The notes under the pieces: model-generated
The model's input: the letters and a program-made list of their open reading frames with translations, nothing else
Told to the model about the DNA's origin: nothing
Databases searched by the model: none
Made by a program: the position numbers and the translations under genes
Part shown: positions 37,701 to 49,980 of the stretch, one piece after another
Numbering within the stretch: position 1 is the first letter of the stretch
Layout of the letters: every line of letters begins with the position of its first letter
Assembly: GCF_023278565.1 (NCBI RefSeq)
Contig: NC_064678.1
Span: 3,038,001-3,102,000 of the forward strand
Source of the DNA: Colletotrichum lupini
Lineage: Eukaryota; Ascomycota; Sordariomycetes; Glomerellales; Glomerellaceae
DNA: 64,000 bases
Reading direction: 5' to 3'

Positions 37701-40700
37701 CCTATCTGAATAAACGGCGGCATCTTCTTTTTCGTGGCGGCAGTGAATTCTCGACTCGCATTTGTGGGGGATCTAGATTTTGCCAACTTGTGAGTCTGGA
37801 ACTCTGAATTGAGTTTTGCGCCGTGTTCGACGGTCGCCTAAAGTACAACCTTGCAATTATACCGATCCTGTTTTCTCCCCTCATGATTTTGCGCTCTACA
37901 GAAGACCTGGTCTGCTGTTGCATAGAGACGCATGTCATTCGTGTGCGGAAGATTAAATCCCCTGCAGCTGCATTGAGAAATGCTCACGTTAAGCAATTGT
38001 GCGTTCGCTGGGGCTTGTCACAAACGGCTGTGATAGAGCTGCATATGCTCCGCTTTACTTTGAGAACGGGGGCCAGACGTTACTGAAGTTGGTATGGCTT
38101 AACCCGACGGCAAAGAGAGTTCAACGTGGCGTCGTTGACGGTATGCTATCTCACGTCCTCCCGGCTGATGAGGCTGCGGGAATGGTCGGTGTCCTGTTCC
38201 AAAGCCTCTGCCATTTTCTCCCAAATATCAGGAGTGCGGGTGGCGTTTAGTCGTTGCAAAAAGATCGATGGTGGCAGTGGCTAGGAGACGGGCCGGACAC
38301 TAGCACCAAGACAAATTGCTCTTCGGCCATGGTTTGTTGACTAACAACCGGCAGTTTGGTCCATTTCGTAGCGAGTCTTGTGGCTTTGTGCCCAATACCT
38401 TCAAAGTCAAATGGTTCGTTGCAGCCTTAGAAGCTTGGTGTCATTAAGTCACGAACCGTCGTTTCTCAAGGAGACATCGCGTTCGTCCCACCGGGCAGCG
38501 CCGTAGATCCTGCGTATTGGTTTGTGGCCATGGGTATGGAAAGCCACGACGTACAGTATATTGCAGCGAGCAGCGAGACCGGGGAAGACATCCGGATGAA
38601 GAGAATGCGTGATAACTTGAAGCTGCGTGTTTGCTCTACGAACACGCCGCACATGGAGTTGAGAGGATCATCCCCACTCTCCGCAATGTTTGCTGTCGTT
38701 AGAGGTGCTCGCGCCATTTGCAGAATGCTTGTTCCCTGTGCCTGGTTTTTGGAGAAGCAGAGCCCTGAATTGAGTTGGGACTTGAGAGTTGGGCGCCCCG
38801 GGAGGGCATTCCAAAACATCCGAGCTGACACCAAGCCAACCGAATTGGCCGACTGACCTATTAGCGCAAGCCTCTCGTAGAGTCGAACAAGATATTGCTT
38901 TTTCGGAACCCTGCTCGTCTGTTGGTGCAATGAGGATCAGAGGATTGGTGTCTCCTTGGCGAACGGCAGCGGCGGAACCAGAACATCGCGGGATCGGACG
39001 AAGGTCCGATGCTGACGAGAAGGCGGCCATCAACTGGAGACCGGGGACCTTGACGGTTCGTGAGGGGAAAGCCTTGCTATCCGGACATCCTTCATGATAA
39101 GAGCCCATACAGGTTATAGACGCCGATTCCGAATCTGCTTAGTGTATAGAATTTGAGCGGGATCGTACCTGAGATTGTTGGGAGGGGGCGCGAACCAATG
39201 CGTCGGCGCCGGAGGCTTACAAGCCTGCCGAGTGGTGTACTTGCAGGGCTGTATAGGCTGGGGATGCAATCTGGTTTGCACGGTCTTGGTCTCCTTGTTG
39301 GGAAAGGGGGTCATCAAAGCCGTGAGGCACGTCGTGAGTGGCCCAGAAATGAATTCGGATATCGAGCCGCATTCCGCACTTTTGGGACGTCCGGGAGCTG
39401 CGCATGGCGCCAAAATTTCTGCGACTGACTCTTGGAGTTTAATGTGTCGCTTGTGGAATCGAAGAGGAGAAGTCGACGCCAATGGATGTGCAGATGTATG
39501 ATCAATACTCTGTAGCTGCAGCGGATAAGCTAGAAGATGAAGGCCGACAACCTCATCGAGAATGAATGGGAGGGGGTTTTTCAGTCTTGCGAACAGGCAA
39601 TGACACCCGTATTCCGCGGTGCTATCGGGAGGCGTATGCTAAGTCGGAGGAGCTACCACGAAAGAGCCCAATGACCGAAGTCGAGAACGTCTCTGCTCGC
39701 GGGGTGAGGGGGTGACACCCGTCTTGATGGTTATTGATAGTGTAAAAGCGAGCAAGGCCGTTTTCCTGGTACTGCGAAGCCTTGGGCTGCAGAGCGGGCC
39801 AGCGGCACAGCCTGCAACGTGCGAGTGCGACTACAGATTGTAATGCGGGCCTAGATTCAACGTCCAACAGCCTCCGCCATGATTCCATGCCTGTGACTGT
39901 GCCTTTGACTTGCATCTAATGCCTGCCGCATAACGATTCCTCTCTCGTCATGGCGTAGACTGTCCGATAGACCTCGTGTAAAAATTGCCTCGTTGTAGGC
40001 CCGCAGCTCCGTCCTACTTGATCGGCGTGCCCGTGACAGTCGTGGCATGTTGAACGGAACGTGGCAAACGTTACCGGTAGTCTGTGGTGTGCGAGGTTGA
40101 TGTACTCCGTAGTTCTGATACTGGGTCTTGAACCAAGCCTCGGCGCCTTCGGGTCAAGAGAAGCAAATCGAAAGGAACCCAGTGTGCTTTAGTTCAGACA
40201 GCGATTGAATCGATTGGCTTGATGCATCTTGCCGTGGCATCGATACGGATACAATGAAAGCTCTGACCTCTCTGCAAGGTACGGCTTACGGGAACCGGCA
40301 GTTCGAGGAGGTGAGGGAGCCGAAGGTTATTGATTGGGGGCCCTTGATCAGTGATGGATGTTCAACTTTCAAGATGCTGCTTTTGAGCAAAGCAGGGGCC
40401 TCTTGTGCACAGTCCTTTTGAAGGATTGACAATCGGCACATCTTTGTGGGCTACAGCCTCCGCCAGAGATTGACAGGCCCGAGGGCCGTGCTGTCAAGCG
40501 ATTCAGTCTAGGGCCCCTGACGTTGTGATTCTTGGGACGAATGACCGGGAGTAAATGAGGTAGCGGGGAACGACAACATTGTCAATGTATCGAGAAAAGA
40601 AAGGAGACGATGCAACCTCGAGACATTTTGACACGAGAGGCCGCCTCGTGCCAATATTTTATGGCGAATCGAGGGCGTAAACGGTATTGCGCAGGGCGAG

Positions 40701-42920
40701 ACATTTGTGAGTCGCTGTAGCTAGGACTGTTAGCGGTTGTCGAAGAGGTTTCTCAGCTTATGCAAGGTTGCACATGTCGAGTGCAAGTGGGATGTAACAA
40801 GTCTCGAGAGGCTGAAGAGGAAATTTGGCTGACCTCGAGCTGGTTTACTCGAGACTTGCACGACGCCAGCCAGTATTGCGCCGGGATCAACAAGAGGCGC
40901 TGCGGAGGCAGTGACGGCCGGGGGAGAGGACAGAGGTCTGACACGAGGACAGGCCGCAAGCCGGAAAAGAGATGACGAGAGGAGAAGCTACGATACGATA
41001 ACGGCGAGTGACGGCGGGTGATGAGAAGTGCGATCTGCGCAGGCAGGAAATTGCGGGCTTCATGTTGGAAAGGTTCCCATTCGACGGTGATGTTGTTGGA
41101 GGCTTGGAGCTGGGAAGGATTCAAGATGAAGAGGAGCCTTGGGAGAGACGGGTTGGTGGGAGAGGAGACCAAGAGTTCAGGACTCTTGGCGAGTACGTAC
41201 CTTGTGAGTTCTCCTGGGAGCGACCCCTGGCCCTTGGAAAGAGCTCCCATGTCTAGCGTTCTTTCCTGCCCAAATGGCTTACTGCAAAAGCTGTCCCCAC
41301 TCGTGGCTCCCCAAAGGGCGTTAGCGGGTATTCCGGTAGGTCCCAACTGAGGAAAGTGAAGGAATCCCCGGTTGTGCCTTCCCGGATGTCTTTGAATCCT
41401 TCCTGTTGGAGCGCAGGAAAGCGCCAGACTTGCCAGGGCCCCAGGTTCCAAACTTCCAGCCGATGGAGCAGCTGTTGAGATTGAAAAGCGCCAAAAAAAA
41501 ATACTATCCCGGCCAGGCCTGATGGGATTGCCTGCCTCGAGATCGCGACCACCGATTCGCAATCTAGGTTCATCCCCTCTGGCGTCGTTTCATCCGGGTG
41601 ATTTGTTTCTCATCACTCACGTATCTCTACTTTGTTACCTAGCTTACGTTGCGGATCGTGGAAACCTCCGTCGAGTTCGCGATGGGTTCCTGGCCTCTCA
41701 CTGTAAATTGTGGAGAGCTGAACTTAGCACAGCAGAGTACCCCGTACATAAGAGCTACCTTACTCGACGGGAGATGGTGATGGCGGTACGTATCTTTCCT
41801 TCATCTGCCTCTTTCCGCTTTGCAGCGTGCAATTGGCAAATGAGACGAGGCAGAGCATGATCAAGTGCTGATTTTCTCGGTCGACATGAGAAGAAAAAGA
41901 AAGCAAGACAATAAACAACCATCCCACGTGTCGAAAGTGTCGAGAAACGGTCGCCGGTTCCTCTTCCCGTAGTCCGGACCTTGTACTTCATGTGACTACT
42001 GCTTCATTGCTGCCCAGCGAGCGCAAATCTCTCCAAGTACAGCGTGGCTTCCCACCAATTGACCCAATCGGCAGAAGTGGCCCAATCATGGACGGTGTCG
42101 ATAATGTTTGTCGAGGACCCTTTCCAGGCTGGTTTCTTCTTATCCCCAATGATCGTCTTTACATGACTCTGGCCGGTACACAGTACTCAGTCTCGACTAC
42201 TCTAGCGCGTGTGCATGAGCAAAAAAAGGCAGCGAGTACGAAGTGTTCGGTACCTTGCGTGCTTGCCTCGAGAATTCTCCGTCTTCTGTAGCGGGCAGAC
42301 GCAAGTGGTGGGCAGCTAGCGCCGTCCAACGCCGTTGCGAGTTTTTCTCTCGCTGCAATCTCCTTTCTTTTGCCAACTCCTTTCTTTGGGTTCAAGACCG
42401 GTGGCTTGCTGAATCGCCTTCAAAGAAAATGTCGAACTCTCGTGGTGTTTTCGACGAGAGCCAAGTCCGGCCGCATGGATGAACCGAGAGGGGAAGACAT
42501 TGAAGTTGATTGAACAATTAGAACAAGTAACGCAGAGAGGAGACCCGAGAGGGGGCAACGGGGCGAGGACAAGCCGGATTCCGACTCATCATCTCATTTG
42601 AAGCCCATAATCAAAGACGCGGCTGCAAGTGCCATCTGTTTTGGACGAGAGATGTAACGGCGCCATCAACCGCGGTCCGTAAGCGACAATACGCAGCAGA
42701 GAGGACTCCAGAGCATTACTTCAATGTACTCCTGTACTCCGGTACTACCTACATACGCAGTACAACAAAAGAAACATGTTGCGCGCGTGTTTCGTGGGCG
42801 TGGTGTTCCTGACTTTTCTTCAAAAACTAAAGGGCGATGATATTCTGCCAGCACCTGCCGATATCCCGCCACCAAGTGTGGCTGCGACCGCTCCTGCCTC
42901 CGACCACGGAGCCTAGCTGC
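34781..42920. other. Gene-poor region between the dehalogenase and the repeat block
   Basis: Apart from the doubtful small secreted protein at 35356-35550, I see no gene in these 8 kb. Open frames (for example plus 36169-36579, minus 38466-38930, minus 40753-41562) have no family resemblance, overlap frames on the other strand and show no codon bias. No RNA gene is seen. Base composition stays ordinary until the sharp change near 43030. Confidence 0.45.
35356..35550 (-). CDS. Candidate small secreted protein (doubtful)
   Basis: A 64-codon frame starting MAVRLIEIAS, followed by a hydrophobic run (LLVMVTSTLVLV) that looks like a signal peptide. A short mature part begins ATIYVRNRC and ends in HGTAFHS. 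An in-frame upstream ATG at 35595 would extend it to 79 aa but would bury the signal. A GTATGA near 35415 could be a donor, so the 3' end may be wrong. Two cysteines lie in the C-terminal half. I recognise no family. It could be a fungal effector-like protein or a chance frame. Confidence 0.22.
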   Translation of the reverse strand: MAVRLIEIASLLVMVTSTLVLVCRGGSATIYVRNRCVAGGLSIDVKYDALHGAALHQHGTAFHS

Positions 42921-42927
42921 CCATACC

Positions 42928-42981
42928 CACCTACTTACCTACCTACTTACCTACCTACCTATCTACCTACCTACCTACCTA
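42928..42981. repeat. ACCT tetranucleotide microsatellite at the edge of the repeat block
   Basis: About thirteen ACCT-type units with TTACC and ATCT interruptions, ending some 50 bases before the abrupt change to AT-rich DNA. It may mark the ancestral insertion site or be coincidental. Confidence 0.85.
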
Positions 42982-43099
42982 TAACTACTACTTCGTCGAC
43001 CTCGCCGTCGCTACCGCTACCGCTACTACTAATTAAAGCTATTTCTAACGTTAATATACTATAAAAAGAGAATAATTATAAAGTTAACGATCCCTTCGT

Positions 43100-44306
43100 T
43101 TATTAATATATTATTAATTATAATAATTATAGTTACGTAAAGTACGATTACTTACTTTACGACTAGTACTTCTCTAACCTACTTAAAGCTAAAGTAGTAC
43201 TTAACGAGGCTATTTATAAGGCTAGTTTTATAATCCGAATTATTTAATATAAACCCTTTATTAAGGCGCTAACTACTATTACTTATTATTATATTTATAA
43301 CCCGCGTTACGATTAAAAATAATAACATTTTATAAAGTTAACTTATTTAAATAAGCGTTATAAATCCTTAACCTTGTTTATAAACTATTACTAGTAAATT
43401 ATTATTAGTTTTTTAAGCAGTAACTAGCTTTTTTATTTTATTATTAGTAACTTCTATAATTATTATAATTACTTATTTAGTAATATTAACGTTTTTATAT
43501 ATTATTACTACGCGCTACTATATAATAAAAAGGATTAAATCGTTAATTAATAAAATAAGGGTATTTAACTTATTTAAATCCTTTTAAACTTATAATTAAA
43601 AAGTAGTAATTATAACGGCATTGTCGCCCGTAATATACTTAATATATTAACTATTTACTATTATAACGAATTAAGTAGTAAATCCCTTATTAAGTAGTTA
43701 TTTAATTAATTATATAATTTTACGAAGTACTAGTACTACTTCTAACGTAATAACGCGGGCTATATTACGAGCTTATTTATTATACTTATTACCGTAATTT
43801 CCCTATTTTAATAATATCTAAATATTTTATTAATAAATTCTATATATAAAACTAATCAATTTAATATACTACTATTTAATATTTATAAAGCTACGAACGA
43901 TAGTTATACTTTTTAAGTTATGAGCTATTTTTTATTTAGCGAGAAAGAAGCTAACTATTATTAAGTTATTAACTAGTTATTAATATTACTCCGGGCCTAT
44001 AAAATTCCTTTTTTATAAGTTACGTATACGGATCGCGAGATTACTTTACTTAATACTCTTAATAATAATACCTAATTTAAAATAGTATTATACGTACTCT
44101 ATTACTAATATATTAATTTTAATATATTAACTAAGACTTAGTACTATTTCGGCCTAGTTATAAAGGATAAGATTAGTATTATTATATATAACCCTTGCTT
44201 TTAATAATTCTTTATAAATTAAGGTAATCTCTTCTATAGCAAATTAATAGCTATATACCGTAACTAATTATTTAAATTTAAAATTACTAAGTACCTATTA
44301 CGAAGG
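43100..44306 (+). mobile_element. Mutator-like (MULE) transposase relic, 5' part
   Basis: Read in one plus-strand frame with stops ignored, this matches fungal MULE/FAR1-type transposases. An N-terminal zinc/DNA-binding-like block lies near 43190-43400. A core follows with YKTNQFN (43845-43862), FSEKEA and the catalytic-type TDREIT at 44028-44045. The residue expected to be the first catalytic Asp, before STYKT, now reads Asn (codon 43836-43838), a typical RIP change. The frame stops at the gypsy insertion at 44306 and resumes beyond it. Terminal inverted repeats were not found, so the left end is approximate. Confidence 0.75.
44302..44306. repeat. Target-site duplication, left copy (GAAGG)
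   Basis: Five bases GAAGG abut the left LTR. The partner at 52370-52374 reads AAAGG. The one difference is G to A, the change RIP makes. Confidence 0.65.
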
Positions 44307-44496
44307 TGTAAGAGATTAGGCTATGAGCACTTAACTAGCGAGGCTATAATATAGGTATAGGTATATTATAAGACTAAAGCTTATAAAGTCCTTCGTAAGG
44401 GCTCTGCTTCTTAAAAAGTTCTTTTATAATAAGATCTATATACTAGTTACTAAGTTATTAGTATTCTATTGCTGGCCGTATCCTAAATCTATTATA
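44307..44496 (-). repeat. Long terminal repeat, 3' copy relative to the element
   Basis: A 190-bp direct repeat of 52183-52369. On the minus strand it begins TATAATAG (TG to TA by mutation) and ends CTCTTACA, consistent with a TG..CA LTR. The copies differ mainly by C/T and G/A transitions and by small gaps. Confidence 0.85.
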
Positions 44497-44999
44497 ATTA
44501 CTCCCCCCTTACGTAACTTTAATCCCCAAAGTTATTACGTAATATCTTCTTTTAACGCTAATAATAAAACTATTAACGTCGTTATTTATAATAAATTCCG
44601 TAAGGCGTTAATAATATCCTTTCTTACCTAGGAACAAGGCATTGCTCCTATCTCCTTATCTAACGGATGCCTTATTATTATTATTTAGTAATAGCGCGCC
44701 GACTAGTTACTAAGTTAGTAATATATATTCGTAGTAAAGTATTCTAATTATTATAATATATAAGAGCCTGCCTAACCTCGCGGTTATTATTATTACTAAG
44801 CTATCGATTATAATAAAAGATTTTTCGTCCGTTATTAGTTACGTATTTATTTTTTCTTCTCTCCTTCTATTCGGCGACCGTTCTACGAATTCTTTCTTAT
44901 ATAACTATACTTTTTTTTTTACGATATTCTAATTCTATATCGTTTCTTAATTACGACTCTCTTGCTATACTATTGCTAAGTATCTACTGAAATATTTAC

Positions 45000-46880
45000 T
45001 ATTTCGCGTATTTAGGATATACTTAATATAGAGTATAATCTTAAAAAAGGCTTCCGCAGTCTCCGTAGTAGTACTCCCTATATACGCTACTTAGCTAGTT
45101 TATATTACGATATTAACGAGCTTATTTATATTACCGGCGCTCACGTCGCTAAGTATATTATTTATTAGATTAATAAAAAGAAGTGTTCTATTATAAGTCG
45201 TTAAGTCCTCGCTAATCTGTTATTAAAATATTAGCTAACGATATTTCTTAGGTTCCCGAGGAGCTATATAGCGCCGCTTAGTTTACTTAGAATACTTTTA
45301 TAAAGTTCTATAATATTAAGGAGTAGGGTAGCCTAAACTCCTATAAGCGCGGCCGCGTTCTTTATATTTTTAATTATATTATTAGCGTATAAGAAAAGGT
45401 AGCTACTTATATTACTAACCCGTTAGCGAGTAATAAAGTAAAAAAAGTATATTTTAAATAGGCTACTCTTTAAGAGCTCGCTACTAACTACGAGTATTTA
45501 AACTTATTAATCTTAATTATAGTAAGTCGTTAGTAATCGTTTAACGAATTTTCTTCTTACTAACTTAGATTTTTCTTCTTAGGCTAGTATTTTTAATACT
45601 AATAATAAGACTAAGATTGTCTCTTACTTTAGTTACCTCTAATTAGCTTATTTTTATAATAATAGCCGTGCGACCGCTCTACGAAATAACTTTAACGCTC
45701 TAGCTTAGTACTATAAGGAGACTCCTAAGGGCGTTATTATTATACGTATTTAGGAGTTTCTTATTTTCCCTACTTTTTATAAACGCGTCGCTAAGTTCTT
45801 AGTAAATAAAGTGCTTACTTATACTATTATTATATATAGCGCTACCCCTATTTCTTATAGTTCTGAGACTTAGACTCTTATTAAGAAGCGTATTTTTATT
45901 ACTAACTATGTTCTTAATAGTAATAACGAGTAGGACGACTTTAAGTTTAAGTTTAATAAGTCCTAGCGCGAGGATACCGAATTTAAGGAGCTCGGTAGTA
46001 ACTTAGAGAATTCTCTTTTTTAGCGTCGTAATAAGCGCTACTATTTTAACGTTAATAACTCGCTAACCCCTACCCGTAACGCTCTTTTTAATATAAATAA
46101 GGGTACCTTAGCCCTTAGTCGTATTATTTTAAATCTTAATAAGGCTAGTATTACGCTCCTCCCGCTCTAAGCAAAGGCTCTATAACGGCTCGACGAGGCT
46201 ATTACTTATACTAAAGTTAAAGCCGCGGGTTATAATAAGTAGTTCGACGTTACTAAGTTCTTTATAAATATTAATATTACTAAGGTCCCTTAGCTTAACT
46301 AGGATTACAAAAGCGTTACCTCGGATAACGTCCCCCGTCCCCGACCCGTTACTAACGATAATAGCGTTATGGCCCCTATTTCGCCTCCTACTCCGCTTCT
46401 TATTATAGCTCTTATTATACTTCTTATTATAGCTCTTATTATACCTCTTATTATAGCTCCCGTTATGCCTCTTATTATAGCCTCTAACGGTAACTAGGCG
46501 GCGAACGCTCTATAAACCGCTATTATTAATATATATAATACTCTACGTAACTTTAACCGCCTCCCTCTTACTTATCGTAATATTAATAAAGTTAACGGCC
46601 TTACTCTAAATAGTTAGCCGAGCACGCGTACGGAGCCTCTCCGCTTCTTACTTACTAAGTAGACTATTATTACTAATTATTAAGCTTTAGAAATATACGC
46701 TAAAGCTATTACTATTACCGCTAGTATTGCGTAAGTTACTCCCCTTATATAGTTAGATCTTAGCGATCTCTTAGCGACGTATTACTAAAGGTTATAATAC
46801 TATATTTTTTTTTTAAGGATTGCGCTAGGCTAGATAAAAAGGGTTCTATAATATATTATTAATTAACTTATCTTTAGCGA
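45000..46880 (+). pseudogene. Unrecognised antisense ORF relic inside the chromovirus
   Basis: Ignoring TAA and TAG, the plus strand keeps a protein-like frame, with one frame shift near 45540, that runs opposite to gag-pol. From about 45541 to 46880 it contains mixed charged and polar stretches such as NEQDDFKFKFNKS and REDTEFKELGSNLEN, where Q stands at a mutated stop. A Pro/Ile/Leu-rich short tandem repeat follows (46395-46470), and it closes convergently with the end of pol. The minus-strand reading of the same DNA is less protein-like. I recognise no domain. It could be an accessory antisense gene of the element, a captured host gene or part of another nested element. Confidence 0.45.
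46395..46470 (+). repeat. Short tandem repeat within the antisense frame
   Basis: About five repeats of a roughly 15- to 18-base unit of the type CTTATTATAGCTCTTATTATAC. In the plus frame they read as alternating Leu-Ile-Ile-Ala/Pro. This suggests the lost protein had a low-complexity repeat. Confidence 0.6.
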
Positions 46881-46924
46881 CCTTTCGCTACGAACTTAAC
46901 GTTTATTATCCTATTTTATATATA

Positions 46925-47062
46925 CCCTTTTTTTATAGCGTTCGAATTTATTAACTACTTCCGCTACCCTTTTAAGATATTTAATAAGCTTTTACGTATT
47001 ATACTTAGTAAGCTACTTAGCCTATTTAACGAGATATTATAAGTTTCCTCCCTCGCTTTATA
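46925..47062 (-). pseudogene. Chromodomain relic of the chromovirus
   Basis: The minus frame reads GGNLxYLVKxAKxLTKYNT and then KYLKRVAEVVNKFERY, where x marks stops. That matches the second half of a chromodomain (G-YLVKW-G, TWEP, E-L-FE). It lies directly after the GPY/F module, as in chromoviral integrases. Confidence 0.7.
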
Positions 47063-47164
47063 TTATAACAATTTCTTTAACTTTTTAAACGTCTTATTCG
47101 TTTTCTAACTCTAAGAGATTCGCTATCTAGTCGCCGACCGTTTAGTAATTTCCCTATAACTTAA

Positions 47165-47990
47165 GCTAAGAAACTAAGAAAATATTATATATTCTCCGAT
47201 ATTACTTTAGTAAATATACTCAGTAAGCCTATTTCCTTACCCTTTTAGCTATTACTATTTTAATATATCTCGGCGCTAGTTTATTATTTTTAAATTATAT
47301 ATTCTTTATTAATAAGCCGACGACCTCTCTACGATTAAACTCCTTTAGGGTATATCTTTTATTATAATAAGCTACTTAGCTCTTAGAGGCTTATACTTAC
47401 GCTCGCGTAGCCTAGGCCCTAATCTCCCTAATTTTCTAAACCCTTTCCTAAACCCCCTAGACTATAGCCTTATAATTAAGTATATATTTAACGTACCTAG
47501 GGTAATAGCCGTATAGTACTATATATAGGGATACTTTTATAATAGAGTATTAACTATTATTATATATAAACTCGGCCTCTTCTAGCTACGCTACCTACCT
47601 ATTTAGCGAGCCCTTAGTATAGATCCTTAAATACTTTTCTAATATTTAATAAGTTCGCTCTATTTAGCTGTCTATTTATAAGTAATACGTAATAAATAGT
47701 TAGCGACGTATCGCCCGTTCCTTAGCGAACTCTTCTTAAAATACGCTTATAAAGAGCTTATCTCTATCCATAATAATACCTTTAGGCATACCGAACTTAT
47801 ATTCGACCTCTTAATATAAAATACTTACTATTTATACTACGTTAAGTATTTTAATAATAAGTAAGAACTTTGCGAACTTTATTATATAATAAATAATAAC
47901 TACGATACTATCGTACTTTGCGCCGTTATTACGAGCGCGCGGCAATAGCCCCGTAATAAAATCTATAAATATTTCTTAAAATAGGTATAA
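47165..47990 (-). pseudogene. Integrase core and GPY/F module relic
   Basis: The DDE catalytic triad can be followed: FIDFI near 47960-47975, IIMDRDKLF near 47753-47785, and IERTY near 47660-47680. The GPY/F module follows, with KEFNRREVVG, YIKIVIAKRVRK, QYRRIHNIF and HVS as read through stops. All three acidic residues survive, though the frame is interrupted. Confidence 0.8.
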
Positions 47991-48059
47991 GGGTAATAGT
48001 AATAACTATAGCTACCCATACGGCTTATATTTTAGGGTTATAACTCCTAAATAATACTT

Positions 48060-48176
48060 ATAGTTCTTAACGTATTCCTAGATATCTCGTTAAATATCTT
48101 CTTAATAAAACTTCCTCTAGATTAGCTCGAGAGTTTTCGTAGCTCCTATATAACCTACCCTATAGTCGTCGTAGTA
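48060..48176 (-). pseudogene. Integrase zinc-binding (H2C2) relic
   Basis: The minus frame reads YRVGYIGATKTLELI, then RKFY, then YVKNYKYY. This is the H2C2 finger of retroelement integrases with His and Cys codons changed to Tyr by C-to-T or G-to-A mutation. Confidence 0.7.
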
Positions 48177-48879
48177 TTAGTAAAAGATCTCTATTTAAAG
48201 AGACTCTATTTAAAAAATAACGAGTCTTTTTTTAAAAAATAGTATGCCCTATTCGTCGAGCGAATATACTCTTAGCTCGCTAGTTATAGTACGAACTCTT
48301 ACTAATTATAATATATAGAACTCGTTTTTAGCTTATAGTCCTCTAACGAGCTCCTTAATTTTTAATAAGAGACGAGAAGCGAATACCGTTTCGCCCCTTA
48401 TAAGCTCTTTTATAACGGGGCGTGGGATATACTATTCTAATATAATAACCCTAGCTCTATCCGACTCCTTTTTATCCTTACTAGACCGTTAACGAGCGTT
48501 TACTAATAACTCTCTTACTTTTTTACCTCGAGTCGTTATAGTAGTAACTATTACTATTTTATTAATATGCCCTATAATATGTTATTAATATAGGAGAGAG
48601 GATTCCCCGTCCTTAGAACTAGCTAATATTTAGCCGGGATTATAAAGGGAGGCCTTAACTATTTAAACGTATGCCTTAGTAGTATTATTTTATCTTTTTA
48701 AGCTAATTATCTTTTACTAAACGTTAGGTAGTAGTTCGCTAATAAGACGTAGTTTCTAAGCTAGCGTAGGGAGGACGTCTTTATAAAGCACTTCCCCCTC
48801 TATATAATCTAGCTTTTTAAATAGACCGTCCGCCGGGTTCGTTTTCCCTAGTTAGTGTTCTAAGTTAAAGTTAAATATT

Positions 48880-49160
48880 AATAGTTTATATACTTACCTC
48901 GCGAGCCTTCCCTAAAAGTCCCGCGCTAGTGCGCCGATTACTCCCTTAAGTACTTAGTAGTCCGTTAGGACTATAAACTTTTATAAAAGGCCCTAAAGGT
49001 AGTAAGCCTAGTGCTCTAGCCCTTTTACTATAGCGAGTAGTTCTTATTAGCCCATAGCCTATCGCTACTCCGTATTTATAAGCTTTTATAATTAATAAGT
49101 AACGGGTTACTATTCTCTATTAGCCTATTATAATAAGATTATTATAATAGTTTTAACCAA
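48880..49160 (-). pseudogene. RNase H relic
   Basis: The minus frame reads PVTY, KLINTE and then ELLAIVKG through several stops. This is the conserved segment of Ty3/Gypsy RNase H usually read as PVAYWSRKL..AE....ELLAIV. Confidence 0.75.
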
Positions 49161-49469
49161 AGCGTCGGTTTCTACTTATATAATACGTTATAAGTTCTAG
49201 TGCGTAAGTACGGTCGCCGAGGTAAAAGCGACCTTTAGCTAATTAAATACCTCGTCTACTTCCTTAGTCTACTAGAAGTCCCTTATTTACCCCTTTTCTA
49301 TTTTTAGTAATACTATTATCGGTATAACGATACCCAAGTATTTAATAATAAACTTCTAATAGAAGTTATAGAACCCTAAGAACACTTAAATATCCCTAAT
49401 AAACTCTAGCGCCTTCTAATCGGCGATCGTTCGTACTCATAACGAGTTAATCTCAATTCCTTTTAGTAT

Positions 49470-49980
49470 AATAACATAACCTAGGAACTCGACCCTCTTT
49501 TAATAGAACGAGCACTTTAATAGTTTAATAAAAAGCCCGTATAAACGCAGACGTTAGAGGACTTTCTTAATATCCTCTATATACTACTCCTTTATTATTA
49601 AGTAGATTATTAGATCGTTTATATATACTATATAATAAGTATCTAGTAAGTCAGCGAGCGCTTAGTAAATATATACCTAAAACGTCGCGGGTGCGTTCGT
49701 TAACCTAAAAAGTATAATAGTATACTTAAAATAACCGTATCGGCTTTAGAACGCTATTTTCTATCGGTTTTCTTTTTTAATTTAAATATAGTAATAAGTA
49801 TTTTTAATATCTATTTTTAAGATCTATTTCGCTCTACGAAGCCTATTTAGGAGCTCGCTAATAAGTAGTAATAGGTATTGATTTTTTATAGTTACCCTAT
49901 TTAGCCCGTAGTAGTTTACATAAAGGCGTAGCGTACCGTCCTTTTTTAATACGAAGAGGATTAGTACCCTAGCTTTACTA
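49470..49980 (-). pseudogene. Reverse transcriptase relic
   Basis: The minus frame shows LFVLKKDGTLRLYVNYYGLN, FRLTNAPATF, LLDTYYIVYINDLIIY, RLRLYGLFIKLLKC and RVEFLGYVI, in the order typical of Ty3/Gypsy RT. The catalytic YxDD motif reads YIND (49614-49625), so one active-site Asp has become Asn. Confidence 0.88.

Noticed and set aside
40753..41562. Minus-strand open frame of 269 codons
   Set aside because: No recognisable domain and competing plus-strand frames. Composition looks non-coding.
42360..42420. GGGTTCAAGACC considered as a tRNA T-loop
   Set aside because: No pairing T stem, acceptor stem or anticodon arm can be built around it.
46395..46470. Short regular repeats considered as a possible CRISPR array
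   Set aside because: Units are contiguous without spacers, in a eukaryotic transposon relic, and read as low-complexity coding repeats.
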